Shown here: positions 35,094 through 43,956 of the stretch, one piece after another
How the letters are laid out: each line of letters opens with the position of its first letter
How positions within the stretch are numbered: the first letter of the stretch is position 1
NCBI GenBank assembly: GCA_022797375.1
Contig: JAAWKM010000009.1
Span: forward strand, 1-45,416
Source: Lachnospiraceae bacterium
Lineage (GTDB): Bacteria > Bacillota > Clostridia > Lachnospirales > Lachnospiraceae
DNA: 45,416 nt
Direction: 5' to 3'
Translations under genes and position numbers: made by a program
Notes under the pieces: model-generated
Databases searched by the model: none
What the model saw: only the letters and a program-made list of their open reading frames with translations
Told to the model about the DNA's origin: nothing

Positions 35094-36764
35094 TTATGAT
35101 AACCCCGTTATTACACCGTTATCGTCTACGTCTATCCTTTCTGCAGCAGGATGCAGCGGAAGCCCTGGCATTGTCATTACCGTTCCTGTTATTGCAACTA
35201 CAAATCCCGCTCCGGCTGATACATATGCTTCACGTATATTAATATTAAAACCTGACGGCCTGCCAAGCTTTGTTGCATCGTCTGAAAGTGAATACTGGTT
35301 CTTTGCCATGCAGACAGGAAGGTTTCCGTATCCAAGCTTCTCAAGCCTCTCTATTGCCTTTGAAGCAGCAGCATCATATGTCACACCATCCGCACCATAT
35401 ATTTCCCTGGCAATTGTTTCAATCTTTTCTTTTATTGGAAGCTCTGTGCTGTAAATTGGTGCATAATGGCTTTCTTTCGTTTCAATAGTTTTTATAATTT
35501 TTTCTGCAAGCTCTGTACCACCATTGCCGCCATGCTCCCACACTTCTGAAAGCGCAAGTTCACACCCGTTTTCCTCACAATATCTCCTTACTAAAGCAAG
35601 TTCTGCTTCTGTATCTGTGACAAAACGGTTAAGCGCAACAACACATGGGATTTTGTACTTTGCTATATTTTCAATATGCTTGCCAAGGTTTGCAATACCT
35701 CTTTCCAGTGCAGCAATGTTTTCCTCTCCCAGCTGGTCTTTAGGAACGCCGCCATTGTATTTAAGTGCACGCACTGTAGCAACAAGCACAGCAGCATCTG
35801 GTTTAAGCCCTGCCATACGGCACTTGATATCAAGGAATTTCTCAGCTCCAAGGTCTGCCCCGAAACCAGCTTCAGTAATTACATAATCAGCAAGTTTAAG
35901 TGCTGTTTTTGTTGCGCGCACACTGTTACAGCCATGTGCAATATTGGCGAAAGGTCCTCCATGTACAAATGCAGGCGTATTTTCCACAGTCTGTATTAAA
36001 TTAGGTTTTATTGCGTCTTTTAACAATGCTGCCATTGCTCCGATAGCATTTAACTGCTTTGCTGTAACAGGTTCACCATCATAATTATATGCAACTATAA
36101 TTCTTCCAAGCCTTTCCTTTAAATCCTTTATATTTTCTGCAAGACAGAGAATTGCCATTATTTCTGATGCAACTGTAATTATAAAATGGTCTTCCCTCAC
36201 AACACCATCAGCAGGCCTGCCAAGCCCTGCAACAATATTTCTTAAAACCCTGTCATTCATATCAACACAACGCTTCCATACCACCTGGTTAGTGTCAATC
36301 CTGAGGGAATTGCCTTGCTGTATATGGTTATCAAGCATTGCTGCCAGAAGGTTATTGGCTGATGTTATTGCATGGAAATCACCTGTAAAATGCAGGTTTA
36401 AATCTTCCATTGGCACAACCTGTGCATATCCGCCACCAGCAGCACCACCCTTTATGCCAAAACAGGGCCCAAGTGATGGCTCACGCAATGCTATTGCTGC
36501 TTTTTTACCAAGCTTTGCCATAGCCTCACCAATGCCTACAGTCGTTGTAGTCTTTCCCTCACCAGCAGGGGTAGGGTTTATTGCAGTTACAAGGATAAGT
36601 TTTCCATCCTTGTTATCTTTAACCCTCTCCCACAGGCCATCTGACAGTTTAGCCTTGTATTTTCCATAAAACTCAAGTTCATCCTCTGAAATATTAAGTT
36701 TGTCTGCTACATCGCGGATATGCAGCATTTCTGCTTCCTGTGCAATTTCAATATCAGTCTTCAT
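35094..36764 (-). CDS. fhs: Formate-tetrahydrofolate ligase
   Basis: A 556-residue cytoplasmic enzyme making 10-formyl-THF from formate, THF and ATP in one-carbon metabolism and in the Wood-Ljungdahl methyl branch. The start MKTDIEIAQ at 36764 gives the family's usual length. The P-loop [18 protein letters not shown] is near residue 65, and the folate/formate segments [20 protein letters not shown] and [15 protein letters not shown] follow. [20 protein letters not shown] lies near the C-terminus. It stands 89 bp behind the ATP-grasp gene. Confidence 0.97.
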   Translation of the reverse strand: MKTDIEIAQEAEMLHIRDVADKLNISEDELEFYGKYKAKLSDGLWERVKDNKDGKLILVTAINPTPAGEGKTTTTVGIGEAMAKLGKKAAIALREPSLGPCFGIKGGAAGGGYAQVVPMEDLNLHFTGDFHAITSANNLLAAMLDNHIQQGNSLRIDTNQVVWKRCVDMNDRVLRNIVAGLGRPADGVVREDHFIITVASEIMAILCLAENIKDLKERLGRIIVAYNYDGEPVTAKQLNAIGAMAALLKDAIKPNLIQTVENTPAFVHGGPFANIAHGCNSVRATKTALKLADYVITEAGFGADLGAEKFLDIKCRMAGLKPDAAVLVATVRALKYNGGVPKDQLGEENIAALERGIANLGKHIENIAKYKIPCVVALNRFVTDTEAELALVRRYCEENGCELALSEVWEHGGNGGTELAEKIIKTIETKESHYAPIYSTELPIKEKIETIAREIYGADGVTYDAAASKAIERLEKLGYGNLPVCMAKNQYSLSDDATKLGRPSGFNINIREAYVSAGAGFVVAITGTVMTMPGLPLHPAAERIDVDDNGVITGLS

Positions 36765-36853
36765 AAATAAATATACCCCGTCTTTCTTCATTCTGGTTGC
36801 TTTCTTAAAAATAAAGAAAACACTGCTGCCTGCAAGGCATGTTTAAAAATTAT

Positions 36854-37741
36854 TTATACAAAGCGGCTAATCCACTTTACATAATCTGCTGCAATATTGT
36901 AATCTGTACATTCATAAAGCATACGTGAACCTGCCATTTCCTCAACCTCATTAAAAACCAGGTTTCCATCCTTAGTAAGTATAAAATCAATACCTGCCAT
37001 GCCAATCCTGCTTCCTCCAAGTGCCTCTATAAATTTCCTGACATAGCTTTTCTGTGACTCCATAAGCTTATATTCACTGGCATTTCCGCCTAATGAATAG
37101 TTTGAGCGGAAATCATTGCTGCCATTCCTTAATACTGCTGCATATATTTCCCCTCCAACAATATATACACGTATATCTGAACTGTTGCTCTCAATCCTTT
37201 CCTGTATAACACAATCTTTTCCTTTAAGGTTTCCCAGGATTTCCTCTAACTTTTCTGTATTAGATGCACCATTATCCAGAAGGAAAACTTCACGTCCTCC
37301 ATGGCCATCCACAGATTTAATAACAACATCATTACATGAATCTCCTGCCAGGTTACTTACAAGCCTTTTTAAATATTCATTATCAAGAAGTGAAGACAAG
37401 TCAGACTTGCTTACAAACCATGTATTCGCTGCCCACTTATTACTTTTAACTTCGTATGTAAGGTGTTCTGACAGGTACATGGCAGCTTCGTACTTATTAT
37501 TGCCAACATGCACAAGGTACGCAGGATTAAATACTGCCACTCCTTTGTTTTCATAATGCCTGCTTATCCTGTAATCCCTTGTCCTGTTAATAACAATATC
37601 TGGTTCTGCATATTCAAAATGTTCTTCTGCTGGCACATATTCAAATTTAATGCCCTGGTTGTCCCCTTCAGCCTTAAGTTTTTCAATAAATGCCTTGTTC
37701 TTTTCTGCTTCACTGCTTTGGTAAATTATATATCCTTTCAT
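36854..37741 (-). CDS. RimK-like ATP-grasp ligase, copy A
   Basis: A 295-residue ATP-grasp protein; the ATG at 37741 follows GGGGGATGGAT. The ATP-grasp core is at about 105-290: the grasp loop SVDGHGGREVFLL, the strand CVIQERIESNSSDIRVYIVG, and the metal site MAGIDFIL...FNEVEEMAGSRML. Many RimK relatives have NEVN at that place; here it is NEVEE, so the metal site differs. Family members join an amino acid, often glutamate, to a carboxyl group. No substrate can be read from the sequence. It lies 232 bp behind a second ATP-grasp gene, both downstream of ftsK. Confidence 0.75.
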   Translation of the reverse strand: MKGYIIYQSSEAEKNKAFIEKLKAEGDNQGIKFEYVPAEEHFEYAEPDIVINRTRDYRISRHYENKGVAVFNPAYLVHVGNNKYEAAMYLSEHLTYEVKSNKWAANTWFVSKSDLSSLLDNEYLKRLVSNLAGDSCNDVVIKSVDGHGGREVFLLDNGASNTEKLEEILGNLKGKDCVIQERIESNSSDIRVYIVGGEIYAAVLRNGSNDFRSNYSLGGNASEYKLMESQKSYVRKFIEALGGSRIGMAGIDFILTKDGNLVFNEVEEMAGSRMLYECTDYNIAADYVKWISRFV

Positions 37742-37839
37742 ATCCATCCCCCAGTCAGCCAGCCTGTTTTACTGGCCACATAAAATTGTGTGCTCTAAAA
37801 TTTTTCTTAAGCCAAATACCTTGCAGCAAGCTACATGGC

Positions 37840-37890
37840 ATAACCTGGCCCGCTTTAGCAAGTACGCCCCAAGGGGCGGGGTATATGGCC
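37840..37890. other. GC-rich structured element between the ATP-grasp genes
   Basis: CGCCCC-AA-GGGGCG (37865-37878) forms a tight hairpin. On the minus strand the order GGCCA, TACC, CCCTT-loop hairpin, GCTAAAGC, GGTTATGCC matches the element at 19484-19550 (GGCCA, GACC, CCTT-loop hairpin, GCTAAAGC, GGCTTATGGG). Stem bases differ but still pair. Confidence 0.5.
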
Positions 37891-37973
37891 CCAACATCAT
37901 ATACTATTTATATCTATAAGTTGATTTGTGTACAGATTTTAATCCTTTCTGCCACCTCCCTGTCAATCTGGCA

Positions 37974-38912
37974 TTAACTTGTTACCTGGCTTAAAATATA
38001 ATCAATTATTTTATCAGCTACATTTATTCCAGTGCAGTCAAAAATATTTTTAAAATGTGCATTAGAATTAACTTCGCATACTACTTCTGCCATGCCACTG
38101 TCTGTAAAAAGCAGGTCTATTCCTCCAAAACAAAGACCAAGGGCTTGTGCTGTATCCAGCGCAAGCTGGCATTCCCTGGCAGAAGGGCTGTAAGGTTCCA
38201 TACATGCACCATTTGTTATATTGGCACGGAAATCACCATTTACAGAATATCTGTACATAGCCGCTACTGCTTCACCTCCCACAACTTCAATCCTCACATC
38301 CCTGCCACTGCTTTCCTTAATGAATTTCTGGTAAATATGCGGCGTGCCTCCAAGCCTTAGGGCGGTTTTCCTTAGCTGGTCCATATTTTCTGCAAGGTAT
38401 ACCTGCTGGCCAAATGAGCCATAACATTCTTTAACTACAACTGGCAGAGAAAGTTCTTCTATAACTTTACCAAGAAAATCTGTATTTGTATAGCCCATAT
38501 TTGCATATGCCATAGGTGCAATTAAAGAAGGTATAAGTGGTATCTGCAAATCTGGTGGTTTATCCTGGTTCCATTCCCACAATTTCTGGTATGTTAAAGA
38601 TTTATCATCACAAACTGCTGTTGACTCTACAGAATTACATACAAATATATCTTTTTTCTGGCAGATTTTTTCTACCTGTCTTCCAAGCCTTATATCCTTA
38701 TCCCAGAATAAAAGAAATGAGTCCCCGTCAAGTGCCCTTGAAATTTCTTCTCCAGCACAAGCGCCGTAAGAACAGAATATATCTGAATTTTCAATAACAG
38801 CCAGTTCCACACCCTGTCTTATTGCAGAATCCTGCAGGTACTGGTAATGCTCCATAAACTTTTCTGTCTTATAAAATGAATTTATCAGGATATGGCCTTT
38901 AATATTGCTCAT
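37974..38912 (-). CDS. RimK-like ATP-grasp ligase, copy B
   Basis: A 312-residue protein. ATG 38912 follows GGAGGGAATGCAGA, and the start lies inside the last codons of ftsK (14-bp overlap), so it is co-translated with it. The ATP-grasp core is at about 125-310: KECYGSFGQQVYL, IYQKFIKESSGRDVRIEVVG, and the canonical metal site CEVNSNAHFKN. It is related to copy A in length and order of motifs but diverged. It probably adds an amino acid to a peptide or small-molecule carboxylate; the acceptor is unknown. The presence of two ligases suggests sequential or alternative additions. Confidence 0.78.
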   Translation of the reverse strand: MSNIKGHILINSFYKTEKFMEHYQYLQDSAIRQGVELAVIENSDIFCSYGACAGEEISRALDGDSFLLFWDKDIRLGRQVEKICQKKDIFVCNSVESTAVCDDKSLTYQKLWEWNQDKPPDLQIPLIPSLIAPMAYANMGYTNTDFLGKVIEELSLPVVVKECYGSFGQQVYLAENMDQLRKTALRLGGTPHIYQKFIKESSGRDVRIEVVGGEAVAAMYRYSVNGDFRANITNGACMEPYSPSARECQLALDTAQALGLCFGGIDLLFTDSGMAEVVCEVNSNAHFKNIFDCTGINVADKIIDYILSQVTS

Positions 38913-41900
38913 TCTGCATTCCCTCCATGCCACTTGCCTCTGAATAGTTCTGCAGTGTTTCCTCTATTTCACTTTCAGAAACTGGCTGTACCTTGCCTAA
39001 AAGCAAGTCAAAGTCATTCATTGTCATAAGTATTTTACGTGGTTTTGTCCCCTCAGCAGGTCCTACAACACCTGCCTTATGAAGCTGGTCTATAATCCTT
39101 CCTGCCCTGTTAAAACCTATAGAAAAACGCCGTTGCAGCTGCCCTGCTGCTGCTCTTTCTGACTCAATTACAAATCTTCCTGCATCTTCAAAATACTCAT
39201 CCCTGTCAGATTTAGGCTCTTTCTGCTCCTTCTGCCCGGCATCAGCTGTTTCTGTATCCACTATTTCAGTAACATTCTCATTATAATCTGGCTCTTCATT
39301 ATTATTACGTAAAAATTCAACTACATCACTTACTTCTTTATCTGAAACAAATGCCCCCTGTACACGTACTGGCTCTGAATAACCTGATGGAAAGAAAAGC
39401 ATATCACCTTTGCCAATAAGCTTCTCAGCACCACTTTTATCAAGAATTGTACGTGAATCAATTGCTGATGATACAGAAAATGCTATTCTTGATGGGATAT
39501 TTGCTTTAATTATACCTGTTATTACATTAACAGAAGGCCGCTGTGTTGCAAGCACAAGATGAATTCCTGCTGCTCTTGCAAGCTGTGCAAGCCTGCATAC
39601 TGCATCCTCAACTTCTTTGGAAGCAACCATCATAAGGTCTGCAAACTCATCTACTATTATTACGAGCGATGGCATTTTAACATAACCGGCAGTTTCTGGT
39701 TCTGTGACAGTTTTTATCTTCTTATTATAACCTGTAATATTACGCACACCAAGCTCCGTAAATTTGTTGTACCTGTCCATCATCTCCCGTACTGCCCAGT
39801 TAAGTGCCGCAGATGCTTCTTTAGGGTCTGTGACAACAGGGCAGAAAAGATGTGGTATGCCATTGTAAACACTAAGTTCCACAACTTTAGGGTCAATCAT
39901 GATAAGCTTAACATCATCAGGGTCAGCCTTATATAAAATACTCATTATAAGAGTATTTATGCATACAGATTTACCTGAACCAGTTGCCCCTGCAATAAGA
40001 AGATGTGGCATTTTGGCAATATCTGTTATAATAATTTTGCCACCAATATCTTTTCCTACTGCAAAGGTAACAGGTGATTTTGACTTAGTAAATTCTTCGC
40101 TTTCAAGCAGTTCCCTGAAACCTACTGAACCTGGTTCAGGATTTGGCACTTCTATACCCACAGCTGACTTGCCTGGTATTGGTGCTTCAATCCTTATGCT
40201 TTGTGCTGCCAGGCTTAATTTAAGGTCATCTGCCAGGTTTGTAATCTTATTGACCCTTACACCCTGTTCTGGAAATAACTCATATCTTGTAACAGTAGGA
40301 CCGCATGTAACAGCACCCATCTGTACATTTACATTAAAACTTTTAAGGGTATCCTGGAGTTTTGCAGCTGTATTGCGTAAATCATCATCTGTCATGCCAT
40401 TAGAAGACTCTTCTGGTATTTTAAGCAGACCTGGATATGGAAAAATATATTCCTGTTCTGGCAGTTCCGCAAGTGCTGCCTCTTTGCTGTCATTAAGTGC
40501 ATTAAATGTGCCAGAAGCAGAAACATAATTATCTCCGCCTATCCTGTTATGGTCATTAGTACTCCCAGGTCTTTTATATTCAGGTTTAGGAGAAACCACT
40601 GGCTTGTCTGCAGGCTTTGCCTCTTCCTGGTTTCCAGAATAAACCGCTGGCATCTGGGATACACTACTATCCTGCAGGCTTTCTGTTTCCTCTGTTTCTT
40701 CTGCCTCTTTTATATCTTCTATTATATCTTCTTTAGTAATTCCAGCCTCTTTTATGCCTTCTTCCATCTTACTGGCAGCAGCCTTTACATTAGTACCAGT
40801 GTCCTCTGCAATCCCACTTGTAGAATTATTATTTTCTGGGGCTTTTACCAATATAATATTATCATTAATATCACTGCTGGTATCATTAATGTAATCATTA
40901 CTAAATTCATTAAAGCCACTAAAATCTTCTGGTTCTGTTACCTTTTCTGGCACTCCTGTATCTATATATTCTGCAGCATCTTTTATAGGAAACAACGGTT
41001 CCTGGCTTGTTTCCTGGACAGAATTACGTTTTCTGCCAAATTTCTTATCTAATTCATCACGGAACACAGGAATACTCTCTATATTCCTCTTGCGCCTTTC
41101 ATCATCAGTTTCTTGTTTCTGGACAGTATCATTTTCATTATTAACAGGAATTTTCTTATCCACAATACCAGAATTACCAGCTTCCTGCATTATCTCCTCT
41201 TTTACTGGATTGTCTATGCCACCAAAAGGAATTACTGCTTCTTCTGGTTTTTTTATTGCAGGTTTTTCCTTTTTTGCAGGTTTTATATTGCCAGCAACAA
41301 TTTCCTCCATTGTGTTCCTGCCAAGTGCCTGTTTACGCTTCCTTTCTTCTATTTCATCAAGGGTCATATTCATTTCCATAAGATTTACTGATTGCATGGC
41401 AGGACTGTTATCCCTTGCATTCTGCCTCTTTATGGACGGCTGTGGTATCACCCTGTATGAAGGTGCTTTATAATCCTCTTTATTGCTTATTTCCTTATAT
41501 GTGTCTTCCATTTCCCGCTTATATGCATTTCTTTTGCGCAATGCTGCCATAAATTCTACTCCATGGAAAATAAAAAGACATAATACAAAGAGCGCCATCA
41601 TTATTACTACAGCGCCAACTTCCCCTGTAATTTTAGAAAATATACTGCTTATAAACCTTCCAAGTACACCAGGGTTGCCTTTCCCCTTTTCAACCATATC
41701 CCCAAGAGTTAAATCCATACATTCAAAGTATTTCTTATGCATTACATGGTTGCTTGTATAATATTCTGTAATTATCTCCTGTCCTGACAACAGGTCTGAA
41801 ATACCAAGCAGAAGCCATATTGCCGCCGAAAAACTTATAAGCTTTCTTGGCACACGGCGGTCTCCCTGGTTAACAAGCCCAAATATATAACCAATTATAA

Positions 41901-42252
41901 TTCCAGCAGGCAGAAGCCATGCACCCCAGCCAAATATACCAAAAAACAATCCTCCGGATATCTTCCCTATAATGCCTCCCAGGCCAAAATAACTTAGATA
42001 CAAAAATATTGCAATTATAACCATTACAATAAGGGTTACTGCTGTTTCAAATGCCATCCTGTCTTTATATTCATTAACATCCTGTACTTTCCGCTGGTGT
42101 ATTTTATCTTTATCTGTTTTAGTTTTTTTTCCTGCAGCCTGGGAAGATGTTTTCTTAGCCATCTGGCTTCTGCCTGTTCCTTTACTGGCAGCCGTATGGG
42201 CTTTAGGCACGCTTCTGGCTCTTGTATTAGTAGAACTGTTTGCTGCCGCCAT
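38899..42252 (-). CDS. ftsK: DNA translocase FtsK/SpoIIIE
   Basis: An 1117-residue membrane-bound DNA pump that clears chromosomes from the septum, in sporulating relatives also into the forespore. Four membrane segments lie at about 70-245 after a basic N-terminus (KKTSSQAAGKKTK). A long acidic, low-complexity linker runs from about 280 to 610. The motor follows: Walker A GATGSGKSVCINTL (about residue 754), Walker B VIIVDEFADLMMVASKEVED and LVLATQRPSVNVITGIIKAN. The gamma domain at about 1030-1100 (RFSIGFNRAGRIIDQLHKAG) reads DNA orientation. AAAGGAG sits before the ATG. The linker is long compared with B. subtilis SpoIIIE (about 790 residues in total). First of a three-gene string with the ATP-grasp pair. 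Confidence 0.95.
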   Translation of the reverse strand: MAAANSSTNTRARSVPKAHTAASKGTGRSQMAKKTSSQAAGKKTKTDKDKIHQRKVQDVNEYKDRMAFETAVTLIVMVIIAIFLYLSYFGLGGIIGKISGGLFFGIFGWGAWLLPAGIIIGYIFGLVNQGDRRVPRKLISFSAAIWLLLGISDLLSGQEIITEYYTSNHVMHKKYFECMDLTLGDMVEKGKGNPGVLGRFISSIFSKITGEVGAVVIMMALFVLCLFIFHGVEFMAALRKRNAYKREMEDTYKEISNKEDYKAPSYRVIPQPSIKRQNARDNSPAMQSVNLMEMNMTLDEIEERKRKQALGRNTMEEIVAGNIKPAKKEKPAIKKPEEAVIPFGGIDNPVKEEIMQEAGNSGIVDKKIPVNNENDTVQKQETDDERRKRNIESIPVFRDELDKKFGRKRNSVQETSQEPLFPIKDAAEYIDTGVPEKVTEPEDFSGFNEFSNDYINDTSSDINDNIILVKAPENNNSTSGIAEDTGTNVKAAASKMEEGIKEAGITKEDIIEDIKEAEETEETESLQDSSVSQMPAVYSGNQEEAKPADKPVVSPKPEYKRPGSTNDHNRIGGDNYVSASGTFNALNDSKEAALAELPEQEYIFPYPGLLKIPEESSNGMTDDDLRNTAAKLQDTLKSFNVNVQMGAVTCGPTVTRYELFPEQGVRVNKITNLADDLKLSLAAQSIRIEAPIPGKSAVGIEVPNPEPGSVGFRELLESEEFTKSKSPVTFAVGKDIGGKIIITDIAKMPHLLIAGATGSGKSVCINTLIMSILYKADPDDVKLIMIDPKVVELSVYNGIPHLFCPVVTDPKEASAALNWAVREMMDRYNKFTELGVRNITGYNKKIKTVTEPETAGYVKMPSLVIIVDEFADLMMVASKEVEDAVCRLAQLARAAGIHLVLATQRPSVNVITGIIKANIPSRIAFSVSSAIDSRTILDKSGAEKLIGKGDMLFFPSGYSEPVRVQGAFVSDKEVSDVVEFLRNNNEEPDYNENVTEIVDTETADAGQKEQKEPKSDRDEYFEDAGRFVIESERAAAGQLQRRFSIGFNRAGRIIDQLHKAGVVGPAEGTKPRKILMTMNDFDLLLGKVQPVSESEIEETLQNYSEASGMEGMQNEQY

Positions 42253-42286
42253 CCTGATAACTCTCCTTTTTCTTTATTACTGGATT

Positions 42287-43162
42287 TTAACCTAAAAAAT
42301 TATAACCAACTGCAATACTGCCTGCTATTACACAGTATATTGCAAAATATTTATATCTCTTGCCACGCACAAGCGCCATCATAAAGCATATTGAAAAATA
42401 TCCTGCTATTGCTGCCACTATTGTGGCTATAATGCAGCTTGATATATCATCTTTTGTAATAATTCCTGGCTGTAAGTCCTTAAGTTCCAGGACAACAGCA
42501 CCAATTACTGCTGGTATTGACATTATAAATGAATACTTTACAGCAAATTTCTTATCAAAACCACATAATATACATGCCGTTATTGTAGTTCCTGAACGTG
42601 AAATGCCAGGCATTGTTGAAAGCCCCTGTGCTATGCCAATAATTCCTGCATCCAGGCAGGAGGCTTCTTTAGGTTTCTTAACCCCTTCATCTGCCAGGTC
42701 TGCAATAACAAGAAACGCAGCCGTAATAAAAAGGCATACACCTGGAACCATTATCATATCATTGGCAACACCAATAATATCTGAAAGCAGGATGCCTATT
42801 ATCCCTGTAGGTATTGTTGATACTATAACAAGCATAACAAATTTACGGTATGAACTCTTTATTATATGCCTGTACTCTTTGTTGTTCTTAAATATTCTTG
42901 CCAGAAATATACCAATGTTGGCAAGAATATCTATCACAATATGTATTCCCTCAGCCGCCAGCTTTGCTATATCTTTATGGAATGCTATAAAGATAGCCAC
43001 CAGAGTGCCAAAATGCAGCATAATATCAAAAAACATGCCGCCACTTCCTAAATCCACCCCAAGTACCTGTTTAATTATAATAAGATGCCCTGAACTGCTG
43101 ACAGGCAGAAATTCAGCAAGCCCCTGCACCAGGCCAAGTATAACAGCCTTCCATACTGGCAT
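42287..43162 (-). CDS. uppP: Undecaprenyl-diphosphatase (BacA/UppP family), copy 2
   Basis: A 291-residue membrane protein starting at ATG 43162 (AAGGAG upstream at 8 bases; an in-frame GTG lies 3 codons earlier). Signatures are GLAEFLPVSSSGHLII and TMPGISRSGTTITACIL. The C-terminal part differs from copy 1. A charged loop at about 90-110 (FKNNKEYRHIIKSSYRK) is longer than in copy 1. It dephosphorylates undecaprenyl diphosphate like copy 1. It stops 34 bp before the ftsK start, so it is in line with that operon. Confidence 0.92.
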   Translation of the reverse strand: MPVWKAVILGLVQGLAEFLPVSSSGHLIIIKQVLGVDLGSGGMFFDIMLHFGTLVAIFIAFHKDIAKLAAEGIHIVIDILANIGIFLARIFKNNKEYRHIIKSSYRKFVMLVIVSTIPTGIIGILLSDIIGVANDMIMVPGVCLFITAAFLVIADLADEGVKKPKEASCLDAGIIGIAQGLSTMPGISRSGTTITACILCGFDKKFAVKYSFIMSIPAVIGAVVLELKDLQPGIITKDDISSCIIATIVAAIAGYFSICFMMALVRGKRYKYFAIYCVIAGSIAVGYNFLG

Positions 43163-43265
43163 AGGTAACACTCCTTACTATTTTTACTTTACCATTTTAA
43201 GGTAACCATTTATCTATTATAACTATTATTCTATTGAAAGTAAAGCCCATGAACAGTTGTTTAGG

Positions 43266-43313
43266 GTACGTTTCATAAAATTTCCAGTTATTCTGTGCTG
43301 GCAAACGGACGTG
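43266..43313 (+). repeat. Interspersed CGTCCGTTT-type repeat, copy 4 (full length)
   Basis: Reads CGTTTCATAAAATTTCCAG, then TTATTCTGTG, CTGGC and AAACGGACGTG, matching the minus strand at 30539-30587. It lies between divergent uppP and ybjQ, directly upstream of the ybjQ promoter. Confidence 0.75.
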
Positions 43314-43331
43314 TTTATTTATATAATTATA

Positions 43332-43360
43332 TTGACAAACCCTTCATAATGTATTATTGT
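43332..43360 (+). promoter_or_regulatory. Promoter of the YbjQ-family gene
   Basis: TTGACA (43332-43337), a 17-base spacer, TATTGT (43355-43360); the ribosome site GGGAG lies about 35 bases further on. Confidence 0.7.
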
Positions 43361-43406
43361 ATTAATCAGGTAGTACAAATATTTATAAGAAAAGGGAGTG
43401 GTATCT

Positions 43407-43718
43407 ATGGTATTAGTTAATACTGATTATATTTCAGGCAAAGAACTTGAAATGCTTGGTCTTGTTAAAGGCAGCACTATACAGAGCAAACATATTGGAA
43501 AGGATATTACACAGGGCTTTAAAACACTTGTTGGTGGCGAATTAAAAGCATACAATGATATGATGAACGAAGCAAGGGAACTTGCAACTAACCGCATGGT
43601 ACAGGAAGCAGAGCATCTTGGCGCTGATGCCATAGTTAATATAAGGTATGCAAGTTCTGCAATAATGCAGGGAGCAGCAGAAGTTATTTCATATGGTACA
43701 GCAGTACGTTTTAAATAA
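43407..43718 (+). CDS. YbjQ/UPF0145-family protein
   Basis: A 103-residue protein starting at ATG 43407 (GGGAG 8 bases upstream). The family pattern is clear: LGLVKGSTIQSKHIGKDI, then LKAYNDMMNEARELATNRMV, then ADAIVNIRYASSAIMQGAAE and YGTAVRF. UPF0145 proteins form pentamers in structures and are often annotated as heavy-metal-binding, though the function is unproved. It is a single-gene unit with its own promoter. Confidence 0.88.
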   Translation: MVLVNTDYISGKELEMLGLVKGSTIQSKHIGKDITQGFKTLVGGELKAYNDMMNEARELATNRMVQEAEHLGADAIVNIRYASSAIMQGAAEVISYGTAVRFK

Positions 43719-43730
43719 CAATACATAGGT

Positions 43731-43833
43731 TAAACCAGATATGAATAAAACCAGGTATGTATGGGCAGGAGCATAGATTTTCTCCTGTATGCTGATGCTG
43801 TTTTGAGGTTTACCCTTATCTGGTTTCATTTAT
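43731..43833 (+). other. Long structured segment after the YbjQ gene
   Basis: AAACCAGATA pairs with TATCTGGTTT across about 80 bases, with an inner CAGGAG/CTCCTG hairpin. It may be a large terminator or an untranslated structure. Confidence 0.45.
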
Positions 43834-43859
43834 ATTTAAAAATATCATAAAATAAGGCT

Positions 43860-43896
43860 AAAAGTTTGCTATAAACGGATTGTATAGCAAACTTTT
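43860..43896 (+). terminator. Intrinsic terminator
   Basis: AAAAGTTTGCTATA pairs with TATAGCAAACTTTT (14 bp), loop ACGGATTG, then TTGTG. It lies 60 bp before the PAS-domain gene. Confidence 0.75.
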
Positions 43897-43956
43897 TTGT
43901 GTTAAACTAAATCTGGTGTTTTATTTTATAATTGTACTCACAAGGAGGAAACAGAT

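Noticed and set aside
43731-43833. Cyclic-di-GMP (GEMM) riboswitch for the PAS gene
   Set aside because: The conserved GEMM core bases are not present, and a terminator separates it from the gene.
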